DNA from: an uncultured Phycisphaerales bacterium
Lineage (GTDB): Bacteria; Planctomycetota; Phycisphaerae; WQYP01
Length of the DNA: 11,930 nucleotides
Reading direction: 5' to 3'
Assembly: GCA_937901265.1 (NCBI GenBank)
Contig: CALCHA010000375.1
Span: 1 to 11,930 of the forward strand
Part shown: piece by piece, positions 1-5,897 of the stretch
Numbering within the stretch: position 1 is the first letter of the stretch
How the letters are laid out: the number at the start of each line of letters is the position of its first letter
Notes under the pieces: generated by a model
Databases searched by the model: none
The model's input: the letters and a program-made list of their open reading frames with translations, nothing else
Told to the model about the DNA's origin: nothing
Translations under genes and position numbers: made by a program

Positions 1-27
1 CGATGCCCGGACTCGATGCTTGGACAC

Positions 28-60
28 AAAAAAAGAACGCCGTCCTTGCGGGCGGCGTTC
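28..60 (-). terminator. Intrinsic terminator after rplI
   Basis: Read on the minus strand, an 8-bp perfect stem (GAACGCCG at 60-53 pairing with CGGCGTTC at 42-35) can extend by two G-C pairs across a C/A mismatch to a GCAA tetraloop. It is followed at once by seven T residues (34-28). It lies 40 bases past the rplI stop codon and is a textbook Rho-independent terminator ending the rpsF-ssb-rplI transcript. Read on the plus strand there is no T-run after the stem, so it looks one-directional. I see nothing supportable in bases 1-27. Confidence 0.9.
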
Positions 61-99
61 CTGGTGATTGCATGAGTGGGCGGGGCTGGCTTGAGGCGA

Positions 100-648
100 T
101 CAGGCGTCCTGTTCGTCGGCCTGCGCTTCCTCCGAAGCGGCGGCATCCTCGGATGCGCCCGCTTCGTGGTGGCCTTGTGCGGCGGCGGCCTGCTCGCCTT
201 CTTTTTTCTCGGGCATGACCCACACCTTGATGTCGGTGCGAAGATCCAAGGCCAGAGCAACCGAGACCGTGAAGGTGTCGATGCGGCGGATCGGCTCGTC
301 GAGCTTGACGTCCTCCGCGTCCACCATGTGCCCGAGTTTCTGCAGTTCCTCGGCAATGTCGCGGCGGCTGACGGAGCCGAACAGGTGGCCTTCCTCGTTG
401 GCGTTGCGGATGAGGCTGACTTCGACGCCCTGCAAGGCCGCGAGCAGCTTCTCGCGATCTTCGCGGATCTTGACGAGCTTGGCTTCATATTCCTTTTTGG
501 CCGATTCGAGGCGCTGGATATTGCCGGCCGTCGGCTGGATGGCCAGCCCCTTGGGCAGGAGGAAATTGCGGGCAAAACCATCGGAGACTTCCAGCACTTC
601 ACCGACGATGCCGGTGCGCTCAATGGTCTGGGTCAGGAGAACTTTCAT
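100..648 (-). CDS. rplI: Large-subunit ribosomal protein bL9 with acidic tail
   Basis: This is bL9, which binds 23S rRNA near the L1 stalk base and helps keep the reading frame. The 182-residue product starts MKVLLTQTIE. It carries the N-terminal rRNA-binding signature at about 13-43 (VSDGFARNFLLPKGLA, then the QPTAGN turn), a long Lys/Glu-rich connecting helix at about 44-75, and the C-terminal domain at about 76-146 with the LFGSV motif at 89-93. Typical bL9 ends near residue 148. Here about 35 more residues follow, rich in Ala, Glu, Asp and Gln, and so acidic and probably disordered. The ATG at 648 is supported by an AAAGGA ribosome-binding site ending six bases upstream. It is the last gene of the rpsF-ssb-rplI operon; a terminator follows, and a structured leader lies before it. 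The family is certain; any role of the tail is unknown. Confidence 0.97.
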   Translation of the reverse strand: MKVLLTQTIERTGIVGEVLEVSDGFARNFLLPKGLAIQPTAGNIQRLESAKKEYEAKLVKIREDREKLLAALQGVEVSLIRNANEEGHLFGSVSRRDIAEELQKLGHMVDAEDVKLDEPIRRIDTFTVSVALALDLRTDIKVWVMPEKKEGEQAAAAQGHHEAGASEDAAASEEAQADEQDA

Positions 649-661
649 GGGGGTTCCTTTC

Positions 662-720
662 GGGCACGTTAGAAAAACTCACCCCGCGTGTCCGGCGGCA
701 CAGTTGGTGACAACGTGCCC
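662..720 (-). promoter_or_regulatory. Structured ssb-rplI spacer with two exclusive RNA pairings
   Basis: In the minus-strand RNA, GGGCACGUU (720-712) can pair in two ways. Locally, GGCACGUUG with CAACUGUGCC (719-697) makes a 9-bp hairpin with one bulged U and a UCAC loop. Alternatively, GGGCACGUU pairs perfectly over 9 bp with AACGUGCCC (670-662). The distal partner ends just before the rplI ribosome-binding site (AAAGGA, about 655-660), and a run of five U residues (about 673-677) lies between. The two structures cannot coexist. This layout would suit translational control of rplI, but the regulatory role is inference; only the complementarity is seen. Confidence 0.45.
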
Positions 721-765
721 GGTGCCGCGTTCGCACGAACGGGGATCAAGGAAGAGCCGTTCAGA

Positions 766-1386
766 TCAGAACGGAATGTCATCGTTAGCGATGGGGGGGT
801 TGTCGTCGGCGGGGATGGAGTCGCCGACATCGTAGTTGGGTGCTGGTGAGGGCGACTGCCGGGCCGGAGGGCCTCCGGGGGCATTGTTCATCCCGGGGCG
901 CCCGCCCTGGCGATAGCCCTGCTGTCCCGTGCGCGGGGCCTGCCGCTGGGAATAGCCGCCGCCGCCGCCCCCGCCGCCGCCGCCACCACCAGGTTCGCCG
1001 GCATATTCCTCCCCCCCACCACCCTGGCCTGCCCCCGGCCCACCGCCCGGCCCACCGGCGCGGTTCAGGAACTGGAAGTTTTCGACGATCACCCGCATCT
1101 TGCTGCGTTTCGATCCATCCTGCGCTTCCCACTGATCGAGCTTGAGGCGGCCTTCGACGAAGAGCGGGTCGCCCTTCTTCTTATATTTGGACAGAATTTC
1201 CGCGGTCTTGCCGAAGCAGGAGCAGTCCACGAAGGTCACTTCTTCCTTCTTGACCCCATCCTGCCCGGTCCAATTGCGGTTGATCGCGAGCCCGAAGTCA
1301 CACACAGCCGTCTGGCTGGGCAAATAAGAGAGCTCGAGATCGCGGGTGATGTTGCCCATCAGCATCACTTTGTTCAGATTGGCCAT
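766..1386 (-). CDS. ssb: Single-stranded DNA-binding protein
   Basis: SSB coats single-stranded DNA during replication, repair and recombination, and recruits partner proteins through its C-terminal tip. The 206-residue product has an OB-fold at about 1-110 with the usual elements (NKVMLMGNITRDLEL, then FVDCSCFGKTAE, then LFVEGRLKLDQWEAQDG). A Gly/Pro/Gln-rich linker follows, including an unbroken run of twelve glycines (residues 133-144). The tail is acidic and ends in DDIPF, the canonical SSB partner-binding tip. Length is in the usual range for SSBs with long linkers. The ATG at 1386 has GAGGAG nine bases upstream. It lies between rpsF and rplI, the classic ribosomal-protein context for ssb. 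The glycine run is encoded by a GGN tract (955-990) that could slip during replication. Confidence 0.97.
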   Translation of the reverse strand: MANLNKVMLMGNITRDLELSYLPSQTAVCDFGLAINRNWTGQDGVKKEEVTFVDCSCFGKTAEILSKYKKKGDPLFVEGRLKLDQWEAQDGSKRSKMRVIVENFQFLNRAGGPGGGPGAGQGGGGEEYAGEPGGGGGGGGGGGGYSQRQAPRTGQQGYRQGGRPGMNNAPGGPPARQSPSPAPNYDVGDSIPADDNPPIANDDIPF

Positions 1387-1456
1387 CGCAACACACTCCT
1401 CGCATTATCGCCGGCACGCTATCCCTGGCCTGTGCCCGGCGGATCATCCGCTTATC

Positions 1457-1492
1457 AAAATACAGCCGGGGCCATCTCCTGACAGCCCCGGC
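1457..1492 (-). promoter_or_regulatory. Hairpin plus U-rich run between rpsF and ssb (possible attenuator)
   Basis: Minus-strand reading gives GCCGGGGC (1492-1485), a 12-base loop, then its perfect complement GCCCCGGC (1472-1465), followed by TGTATTTTG. It starts 44 bases after the rpsF stop and lies 78 bases before ssb. The 8-bp all-G/C stem and U-rich trailer resemble a weak or partial intrinsic terminator. That would let rpsF be made in excess of ssb and rplI, or it could be a processing or stability element. The T-run is interrupted, so full termination is unlikely. Function is inferred. Confidence 0.45.
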
Positions 1493-1536
1493 ATGTGCAT
1501 TCTATCGCAAGTTCCCCCGGCCGTGCCCTGTTTCGA

Positions 1537-2004
1537 TCAGACTTTGTCCAGCAGCTCGTCGGACGCCTCTTCCATCGTCTGCGGAGCAGGGGTGCGCTCC
1601 CGCGGGGGGAAGGTCGAGCCCGCACCGGCGCGACGGAAGGCGCGGGTGTCATGCTCGTCGGCCACCGGCTGCTGCGGCTGCATGGCCTCGATGTCCTTCT
1701 TGGCAAGATGGTCGGCCTTCAGGACGATGCAGCGGAGGATGTTTTCCGAAAGCTGCACGTCGCGCTCGATGCCCGCAACCTTGGTTCCTTCGCACTTGAA
1801 GAAGGCCAAAATGTAGACGCCACGCTTCTGGCCGCCGATTTCGTAGGCAAGGCGGCGTTCATCCCACTTGCGCAGTTCGACGATTTCCGCGTTTGCGCGA
1901 TGCAGCACGTGCTCCACTTCGCCGCGGGCGGTTTCCCAGGACCCCGTGGCGTAGGGGGCATTCAACACAAAAAGAGCTTCATACTGACGGGTATGCTCGG
2001 CCAT
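1537..2004 (-). CDS. rpsF: Small-subunit ribosomal protein bS6
   Basis: bS6 sits on the 30S platform, where it binds 16S rRNA together with bS18. The 155-residue product opens with the family pattern RQYEALFVLNAP. It keeps the second signature at about 46-68 (KWDERRLAYEIGGQKRGVYILAFF) and the third conserved strand at about 85-97 (LSENILRCIVLKA). The ferredoxin-like core ends near residue 100. The remaining 55 residues form a Pro/Arg/Glu-rich extension ending in an acidic stretch (MEEASDELLDKV), longer than the core family but like other bS6 tails in being variable. The ATG at 2004 is fixed by TGGAGGTG ending five bases upstream. It is the first gene of the rpsF-ssb-rplI operon. rpsR, often found between ssb and rplI, is absent from this cluster. 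Confidence 0.95.
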   Translation of the reverse strand: MAEHTRQYEALFVLNAPYATGSWETARGEVEHVLHRANAEIVELRKWDERRLAYEIGGQKRGVYILAFFKCEGTKVAGIERDVQLSENILRCIVLKADHLAKKDIEAMQPQQPVADEHDTRAFRRAGAGSTFPPRERTPAPQTMEEASDELLDKV

Positions 2005-2091
2005 GACGGCACCTCCACACGGACCCTGCGGCGAGCAGCGCTACAGAACGCCACCATGGGATTCACCGTCGGCCCAATTCCAAGATCGGAG

Positions 2092-2119
2092 AGTATACCG
2101 CCTCTTGCGCCCCGGCAAA
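2092..2119 (-). promoter_or_regulatory. Candidate promoter of the rpsF operon
   Basis: On the minus strand, TATACT (2097-2092) matches five of six bases of a -10 box. At a 16-base spacing the -35 position reads TTTGCC (2119-2114), a weak match. Transcription would begin near 2085 and leave an 80-base leader before rpsF. The box lies downstream of the Sel1-repeat gene and its candidate terminator, so a separate promoter is expected here. The weak -35 keeps confidence low. Confidence 0.4.
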
Positions 2120-2135
2120 AGGGAATGCCCAAAGC

Positions 2136-2157
2136 AAAAATGGTCGCATCCTTGCGA
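2136..2157 (-). terminator. Weak candidate terminator after the Sel1-repeat gene
   Basis: Minus-strand reading gives TCGCA (2157-2153), loop AGGA, then TGCGA (2148-2144), then ACC-free spacer CCA and five T residues ending at 2136. The 5-bp stem is short for a full intrinsic terminator, but the place is right: 27 bases after the Sel1-repeat stop and before the rpsF promoter candidate. Confidence 0.35.
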
Positions 2158-2183
2158 GGCCGGCCGCTGGACGTGCGAACCCT

Positions 2184-3338
2184 CTACTTTGCCTGAGCCG
2201 CCACCCACGCCTGGGCGTCCGCGCTTCCGTGCTGGGCCGCCTGCTCGTACCACTTCCTGGCCTGGGCCGCATCCGCGTTCACGCCGGTGCCCAGTTCATA
2301 AAGCTTGGCGAGTTCGAGCATCGACGCGGGATCGTTCTTGTCGGCCGCCCGCTGATACCACTTCGCGGCCAGGGCGTAATCCTGGTCGACGCCGACGCCA
2401 TCCTCATAGCAGGCCGCGAGGTCGCGCATGGAGGCCGGGTCCTGCTTCTCCGCCCCGCGGGTGAACCACAGGACCGCCTGCTTTTCATTCTTGTCGAGAA
2501 ACTGGCCGCGGAGATAGAGCGTGCCGAGCAATTGCATGCTGCGCGTGCGGCCCATGTCGGCGGAGCGGGCGAGCCACTTGAGACCTTTGTCGGGATCGTC
2601 AGGCAATCCCTGTGCACCCTCCAGGTACCACAAGCCGATTTCCGCCGCCGCGGAGGCGATGCCTTTGTTGGCGGCTTCGGTCATGAGCCGAAGGACTTCC
2701 GGGGTCTCGCCGTTGCCCTGCTGATTCAATGTCGAGGCAAGACCGACCATGGCGGAGGGATATCCGGCGGCGGCGGCCTTTGTAAGAAGGCGTGTCTGTT
2801 GCGCGACATCGGGCGTGGTGCCGACGCCCTGCGCGTAGCACCAGGCGAGGCAGTCGATGGATTTGAGCTCGCCACGCGCCGCGCCCGCGGTGGCGGCAGC
2901 GAAGGCTTTTTGTGCCCAGCGCTCGGCGAGGTCTGGATTTTTCTCGACGCCCTGGCCCAGCCGATAGAACTCGGCCAGCGAAAACATGCCCCACGCCCCG
3001 CCGGCGGCCGCCTCTTTTTCGTACCAGGCCCTGGCCTGATCCCAGTCGACGTTGGCGCCCCCTTCCCCGTCGCGGCTCATGTCGCCGAGGCGATCCATGG
3101 CCTCGGTGTCGCCCAGCGCCGCAGCCTGGCGGAGGAGCGCGTCGGCCCTGGGCAGGTCGATGGGCGAGTCGCCGCCGTCGCCGCCCTGCCAGCGGACGGC
3201 CTCGGCATAGAGCGCGGCGGCGTGCGGATCCTGGGCGGGCAGGGTGGCAGGGGCGAGTGGGCGGGGGGGAGATATTTCCGCCGCGAGGCCGGAAGTGGCC
3301 GCGGCGAGGAGCAGGGTCCAGACGGTGGCGAAGCGCAT
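2184..3338 (-). CDS. Secreted Sel1-like repeat (SLR) protein
   Basis: This encodes 384 residues. A signal peptide (MRFATVWTLLLAAATSGLA, probable cleavage near residue 19-20) is followed by a short Pro-rich linker. About nine Sel1-like repeats fill the rest, each near 36 residues with the pattern A..WY..AA..G...A...L...Y..G.GV; the last is partial. SLRs are TPR-related helical hairpins that act as protein-protein scaffolds, so a periplasmic or secreted adaptor role is likely; the partner is unknown. The ATG at 3338 is chosen over upstream in-frame starts (up to 3506) because it begins the signal peptide and has AGGAGGG (3354-3348) nine bases upstream. The upstream extension would also run into the terminator at 3484-3521. 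No consensus promoter is obvious in the 145 bases before it. It appears to be transcribed singly. Confidence 0.9.
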   Translation of the reverse strand: MRFATVWTLLLAAATSGLAAEISPPRPLAPATLPAQDPHAAALYAEAVRWQGGDGGDSPIDLPRADALLRQAAALGDTEAMDRLGDMSRDGEGGANVDWDQARAWYEKEAAAGGAWGMFSLAEFYRLGQGVEKNPDLAERWAQKAFAAATAGAARGELKSIDCLAWCYAQGVGTTPDVAQQTRLLTKAAAAGYPSAMVGLASTLNQQGNGETPEVLRLMTEAANKGIASAAAEIGLWYLEGAQGLPDDPDKGLKWLARSADMGRTRSMQLLGTLYLRGQFLDKNEKQAVLWFTRGAEKQDPASMRDLAACYEDGVGVDQDYALAAKWYQRAADKNDPASMLELAKLYELGTGVNADAAQARKWYEQAAQHGSADAQAWVAAQAK

Positions 3339-3483
3339 GATCGATGGCCCTCCTGTGCGTGTCTCTGATGATACCCGAGGGTGCCGCGCGACGTAGATGA
3401 GTAAGAGGTGGAATCTCGAACACGCGCGGACGTTTGTGACGCGGAGGGTGATCGTGGGAGGGCTCCTCGGATGCCTTCGGGGC

Positions 3484-3521
3484 AAAAACAAAAAACCCGC
3501 AGCCATCCATGCTGCGGGTTT
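3484..3521 (-). terminator. Strong intrinsic terminator of the small Lys/Ala protein gene
   Basis: Minus-strand reading gives AAACCCGCAGC (3521-3511), a 7-base loop, and GCTGCGGGTTT (3503-3493). The stem is 11 bp and perfect, and T-rich sequence (TTGTTTTTG) continues after the last stem bases. It is preceded by a second hairpin (3530-3549) close to the stop codon at 3560. It closes the mini-unit whose coding region is 3560-3646 and insulates the Sel1-repeat gene downstream. Confidence 0.9.
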
Positions 3522-3529
3522 GAGTCAGG

Positions 3530-3549
3530 ATCGCGACCGCCGTCGCGAT
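3530..3549 (-). other. GC-rich hairpin between the small gene's stop and its terminator
   Basis: ATCGCGAC (3549-3542), loop GGCG, GTCGCGAT (3537-3530) on the minus strand form a perfect 8-bp stem with a tetraloop. It starts ten bases after the stop codon and eight bases before the terminator stem. It has no T-run of its own, so it is more likely a 3'-end stabiliser or a structured part of the transcript than a second terminator. Role inferred. Confidence 0.6.
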
Positions 3550-3559
3550 TGCCAAAAAG

Positions 3560-3646
3560 TTACTTCTTCTTGGCTTTGCTGGTGGCCTTTTTGGCCGTTG
3601 CCTTCTTTGCGGCAGGTTTCTTGGCGGCTTTCTTCGTCGTCGGCAT
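3560..3646 (-). CDS. 28-residue Lys/Ala-rich basic protein, histone H1-tail-like
   Basis: A 28-codon reading frame with twelve Lys, eight Ala, four Thr, two Pro, one Ser and the initiator Met. It has no acidic, aromatic or large aliphatic residue. It starts MPTTKKAAKKPAAKKA and ends in KAKKK and a TAA stop. The composition and KKAAKKPA-type repeats match the tails of eukaryotic histone H1, chlamydial HC1-type proteins and Lys-rich tails of some bacterial HU proteins, which bind DNA by charge. Here the tail stands alone without a globular domain. The start is fixed by AAAGGGGGTGAT (3662-3651), matching 11 of 12 bases of the ideal anti-16S sequence, with the GGGGG core about eight bases from ATG. 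It has its own TTGACA promoter and an intrinsic terminator, so it looks like a well-expressed monocistronic gene. A nucleoid-binding or polyanion-binding role is inference; it could also bind RNA or ribosomes. Confidence 0.85.
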   Translation of the reverse strand: MPTTKKAAKKPAAKKATAKKATSKAKKK

Positions 3647-3700
3647 CGTTATCACCCCCTTTCTATGGGTAGAATGAAGAAAACGAATCCGATGCAACAG

Positions 3701-3745
3701 ATTGTGGTCTCTTCCAAAAATTTGTCAATGGAAAAAATCTATTTG
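3701..3745 (-). promoter_or_regulatory. Promoter of the small Lys/Ala protein gene
   Basis: On the minus strand a perfect -35 TTGACA (3728-3723) is followed after 16 bases by CACAAT (3706-3701), four of six bases of a -10. The sequence just upstream of the -35 (AAATAGATTTTTTCCA, 3745-3730) is A/T-rich like an UP element. This is striking against the GC-rich surroundings. The predicted start near 3694 gives a leader of about 48 bases before the ATG at 3646. The same A/T stretch with AATCT/AGATT arms (3764-3760 and 3740-3736) and a T6 run could alternatively serve as a poor terminator for the DUF58 gene ending at 3807. Confidence 0.65.
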
Positions 3746-3806
3746 CGTGCGCTTCGTGAAGATTATTTTTCCGATAGCGACATTTTGGCGTACCTTCCAA
3801 CACCGC

Positions 3807-4703
3807 TCATCGGGCCAGCCCAAGCGTGCGAAACTGCCTCAGCACGAGCTCTTCAAATGGCGTTCCTGTGTTCGCCAAAAGATATGAACACGAGTGTTTA
3901 TGGGCAAACGATTGAATATCAGACAGAAACACGCCAAGGCGCTTCGCGTAAGCCTGCAGCGTGGCGCGGTTCGCGGAAACATCCACGCCCGCCTCCGTCT
4001 CCGCATCCACCAGACGCACATCCCCCAGCAATTCAGGCTTCAACTCCTGCGGTGAGAGCACCTGCGCCATCACCACTTCGTGCCGCGCATAACGCAGCCG
4101 CTTGATCCCCTCTTCGTAGCCGGGCTCTGAAAGAAAATCAGAAATCACGATGACCAGCCCGGCGCGGCGCGTACGCAAGGTGAAGCGAGACAGCGACGTA
4201 TTGAGATCCGTGCGTCCCTGGGGCCGCAGCGTGGAGAGGTTGTCCATCAGCCGCAGGATGCCCGGCTTGCCCCGCATCGTGCCCGAGGGTGCCCCTAAAA
4301 AGGTGTCGCTCTCGGTGTCGATCGCGAGGGGCGTGAAGGTGACTTTGTCGGTGTTGGCCAGCGCGATGTACGCCAGTGCCGCGGCCAGCCGCCGCGAAAA
4401 ATCGAACTTCAGCGGATTGCCGAAGTCCATCGACGCGGAGCAATCCAGCAGCAGGTGAACCGCAAGTTCCTGCTCTTCGACGAAGAGTCGAAGCATCAGC
4501 GATTCAAACTTGGCGTACGCGTTCCAGTCGATGCGCCGGAAGTCGTCCCCCTGCACATAGGGGCGGAAGTCCGCGAACTCGACGGACGCGCCATGCGCCG
4601 TGGAACGGCGCTCGCCGCGATCCCCGCCGCGGAACAGCTGCCGGGCGACGAGGGTGAGCGTTTCCAGCTTTTTCAGGAACGCCGGATCGAACAGGTCAGC
4701 CAC
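3807..4703 (-). CDS. DUF58 family protein (VWA-like, MoxR-associated type)
   Basis: The 298-residue product carries the DUF58 core signature at about 41-65 (VEFADFRPYVQGDDFRRIDW, then NAYAK). A VWA-like fold follows with a MIDAS metal motif at 87-91 (DCSAS after VHLLL), a conserved GRTDL at about 163-167 and VISDF at 186-190. No transmembrane segment is visible, so it is probably cytoplasmic or peripheral. DUF58 proteins usually work with a MoxR AAA+ ATPase in chaperone-like or envelope-stress systems; that ATPase is not in this window. The GTG start at 4703 overlaps the end of the serine hydrolase gene by eight bases. The ribosome-binding site GAGGTGA lies inside that gene's last codons, which indicates translational coupling. 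It is the last gene of the run. The family is certain; the biological role is not known. Confidence 0.93.
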   Translation of the reverse strand: MADLFDPAFLKKLETLTLVARQLFRGGDRGERRSTAHGASVEFADFRPYVQGDDFRRIDWNAYAKFESLMLRLFVEEQELAVHLLLDCSASMDFGNPLKFDFSRRLAAALAYIALANTDKVTFTPLAIDTESDTFLGAPSGTMRGKPGILRLMDNLSTLRPQGRTDLNTSLSRFTLRTRRAGLVIVISDFLSEPGYEEGIKRLRYARHEVVMAQVLSPQELKPELLGDVRLVDAETEAGVDVSANRATLQAYAKRLGVFLSDIQSFAHKHSCSYLLANTGTPFEELVLRQFRTLGLAR

Positions 4704-5862
4704 GAGTCACCTCGGGAAAAAGATCGGCATAAAGGGCTTGAAGCACCGCGCGCAAGCGGCGATCGTGGGCCGCCTCGCCGGGACATCCATTGAACACCAG
4801 CGCCGCCGCCAGCCCGCGCGCCGGATCACAAAACCCGGTGGAGGACTGCGACCCGCCGTGGCCGAACGTCTCCCGCGATGCGTCCGGGCCAAACTGATAG
4901 GGGATCCCGGGACCATAATGCGAAGAATTCAGGATGACGCCCAGCCCCCAGTCGATGATCTGGCGAAAGGTCGCATCGAGCATGCCCACGCGCTGCCGCG
5001 AAGTCATCAGCCGCGCCGTCTCGTCGCGCAGGATCCGCACGCCCTCCAGCTCCCCACCGCGGCGGAGCATCTCATAAAGGCGCACGAGATCCCGCGCCGG
5101 CCCACGACAGGACCCCGAGGGACGCGGACGCGACGCGCCCAGTTCCGTGTCCAGGTTCATCATCGGCACCGGCGGCGAGACAGCCGTGTTCATCAGCGTC
5201 CCGATCCGCACGCCATACTCCCGGTAGCGCTCCGGCGTGAGCGCCAGCCAGGTATCGCGCATCCCCAGCGGCTCGAACAAATGCTCGTGGATCCAGCGAT
5301 CGTGCGCCACCCCCGTCAGCCGGTTGATCAGCTCACCGAGCACATACCAGGTGGTGTGGGTGTGATAACCGGCGCGTTGTCCGGGGATCCAGTCGCGCTC
5401 CAGGCGCATGGCAAAAATCTTTGCCAGCGTCTCCTCCCACGTGGCGAAAGGGTAGGCGGTATCGAGGCCGCGGATTCCCGCCGTGTGCGTCAGCAGATGT
5501 CGCACCGTGATGACATCCTTGCCGTTCTGCCCGAACTCCGGGAGGTGCCGCGCGACGAGGTCATCAAAGGCCAGCAGGCCGCGATCGACGAGCATGCCGA
5601 TAGCCGCGGCCGTCGCCGGCTTACCCGCCGAGAGCCAGAGCATGAGGGTATCGGAACGCATGGCGGTGGGGGGGCTGTCCGTGGGCCGCGCCAGGCCCAG
5701 AGAAAGGTCTGCGGCCGGCGCACCCTGGAGGGTGGCGAAGAGCTGGGCGCCGGCGTGAAGGCCGTCGTCCATGCCTTGCTGGAGGGCGGCGCGGGTGAGA
5801 GGCAGTGCGTGCATCGTCGTGTTCATCGAGCAAAGGGTAGCATCGCCGGGGGCGTGCGTCAT
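4696..5862 (-). CDS. Serine hydrolase, class C beta-lactamase / PBP4*-like family
   Basis: The 388-residue product shows the three active-site elements of the penicillin-binding/beta-lactamase fold. These are S78-A-G-K81 (SxxK nucleophile and base), a Tyr element Y166-H-T in the stretch AGYHTHTTWYVLGELI, and H335-G-G337 in place of KTG. The fold-typical VRHLLTHTAGI lies at 120-130. Members include esterases, D-amino peptidases and true beta-lactamases, so substrate cannot be assigned; a peptidoglycan or ester substrate is plausible. No signal peptide is visible, which argues against a secreted beta-lactamase. The start is uncertain: 5862, 5826 and 5814 are all in frame and none has a clear Shine-Dalgarno sequence; conserved sequence begins around residue 20. 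It lies 35 bases after the toroid protein gene and overlaps the DUF58 gene by eight bases, so co-transcription is likely. Confidence 0.9.
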   Translation of the reverse strand: MTHAPGDATLCSMNTTMHALPLTRAALQQGMDDGLHAGAQLFATLQGAPAADLSLGLARPTDSPPTAMRSDTLMLWLSAGKPATAAAIGMLVDRGLLAFDDLVARHLPEFGQNGKDVITVRHLLTHTAGIRGLDTAYPFATWEETLAKIFAMRLERDWIPGQRAGYHTHTTWYVLGELINRLTGVAHDRWIHEHLFEPLGMRDTWLALTPERYREYGVRIGTLMNTAVSPPVPMMNLDTELGASRPRPSGSCRGPARDLVRLYEMLRRGGELEGVRILRDETARLMTSRQRVGMLDATFRQIIDWGLGVILNSSHYGPGIPYQFGPDASRETFGHGGSQSSTGFCDPARGLAAALVFNGCPGEAAHDRRLRAVLQALYADLFPEVTRG

Positions 5863-5897
5863 GCGGCGAGAGGTGTGGACCGCTCAGCGTTGACCCG

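Noticed and set aside
955..990. GC-rich trinucleotide tract as a possible CRISPR-like or regulatory repeat
   Set aside because: It is the in-frame glycine run of the SSB linker. No spacer-repeat structure exists here or elsewhere in the window.
1404..1409. GATAAT as a -10 box for an internal ssb promoter
   Set aside because: No -35 match at 16-18 bases, and the start site would fall at or inside the ssb ribosome-binding site.
2229..3368. 379-codon plus-strand open frame
   Set aside because: Antisense to the Sel1-repeat gene; its periodic composition simply mirrors the repeats.
3368..3373. TATCAT as a -10 box for the Sel1-repeat gene
   Set aside because: No acceptable -35 at normal spacing; a single hexamer is not evidence enough.
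3339..3506. N-terminal extension of the Sel1-repeat protein to an upstream start
   Set aside because: It would bury the signal peptide and the AGGAGGG site at 3348-3354 and begin inside the loop and stem of the terminator at 3484-3521.
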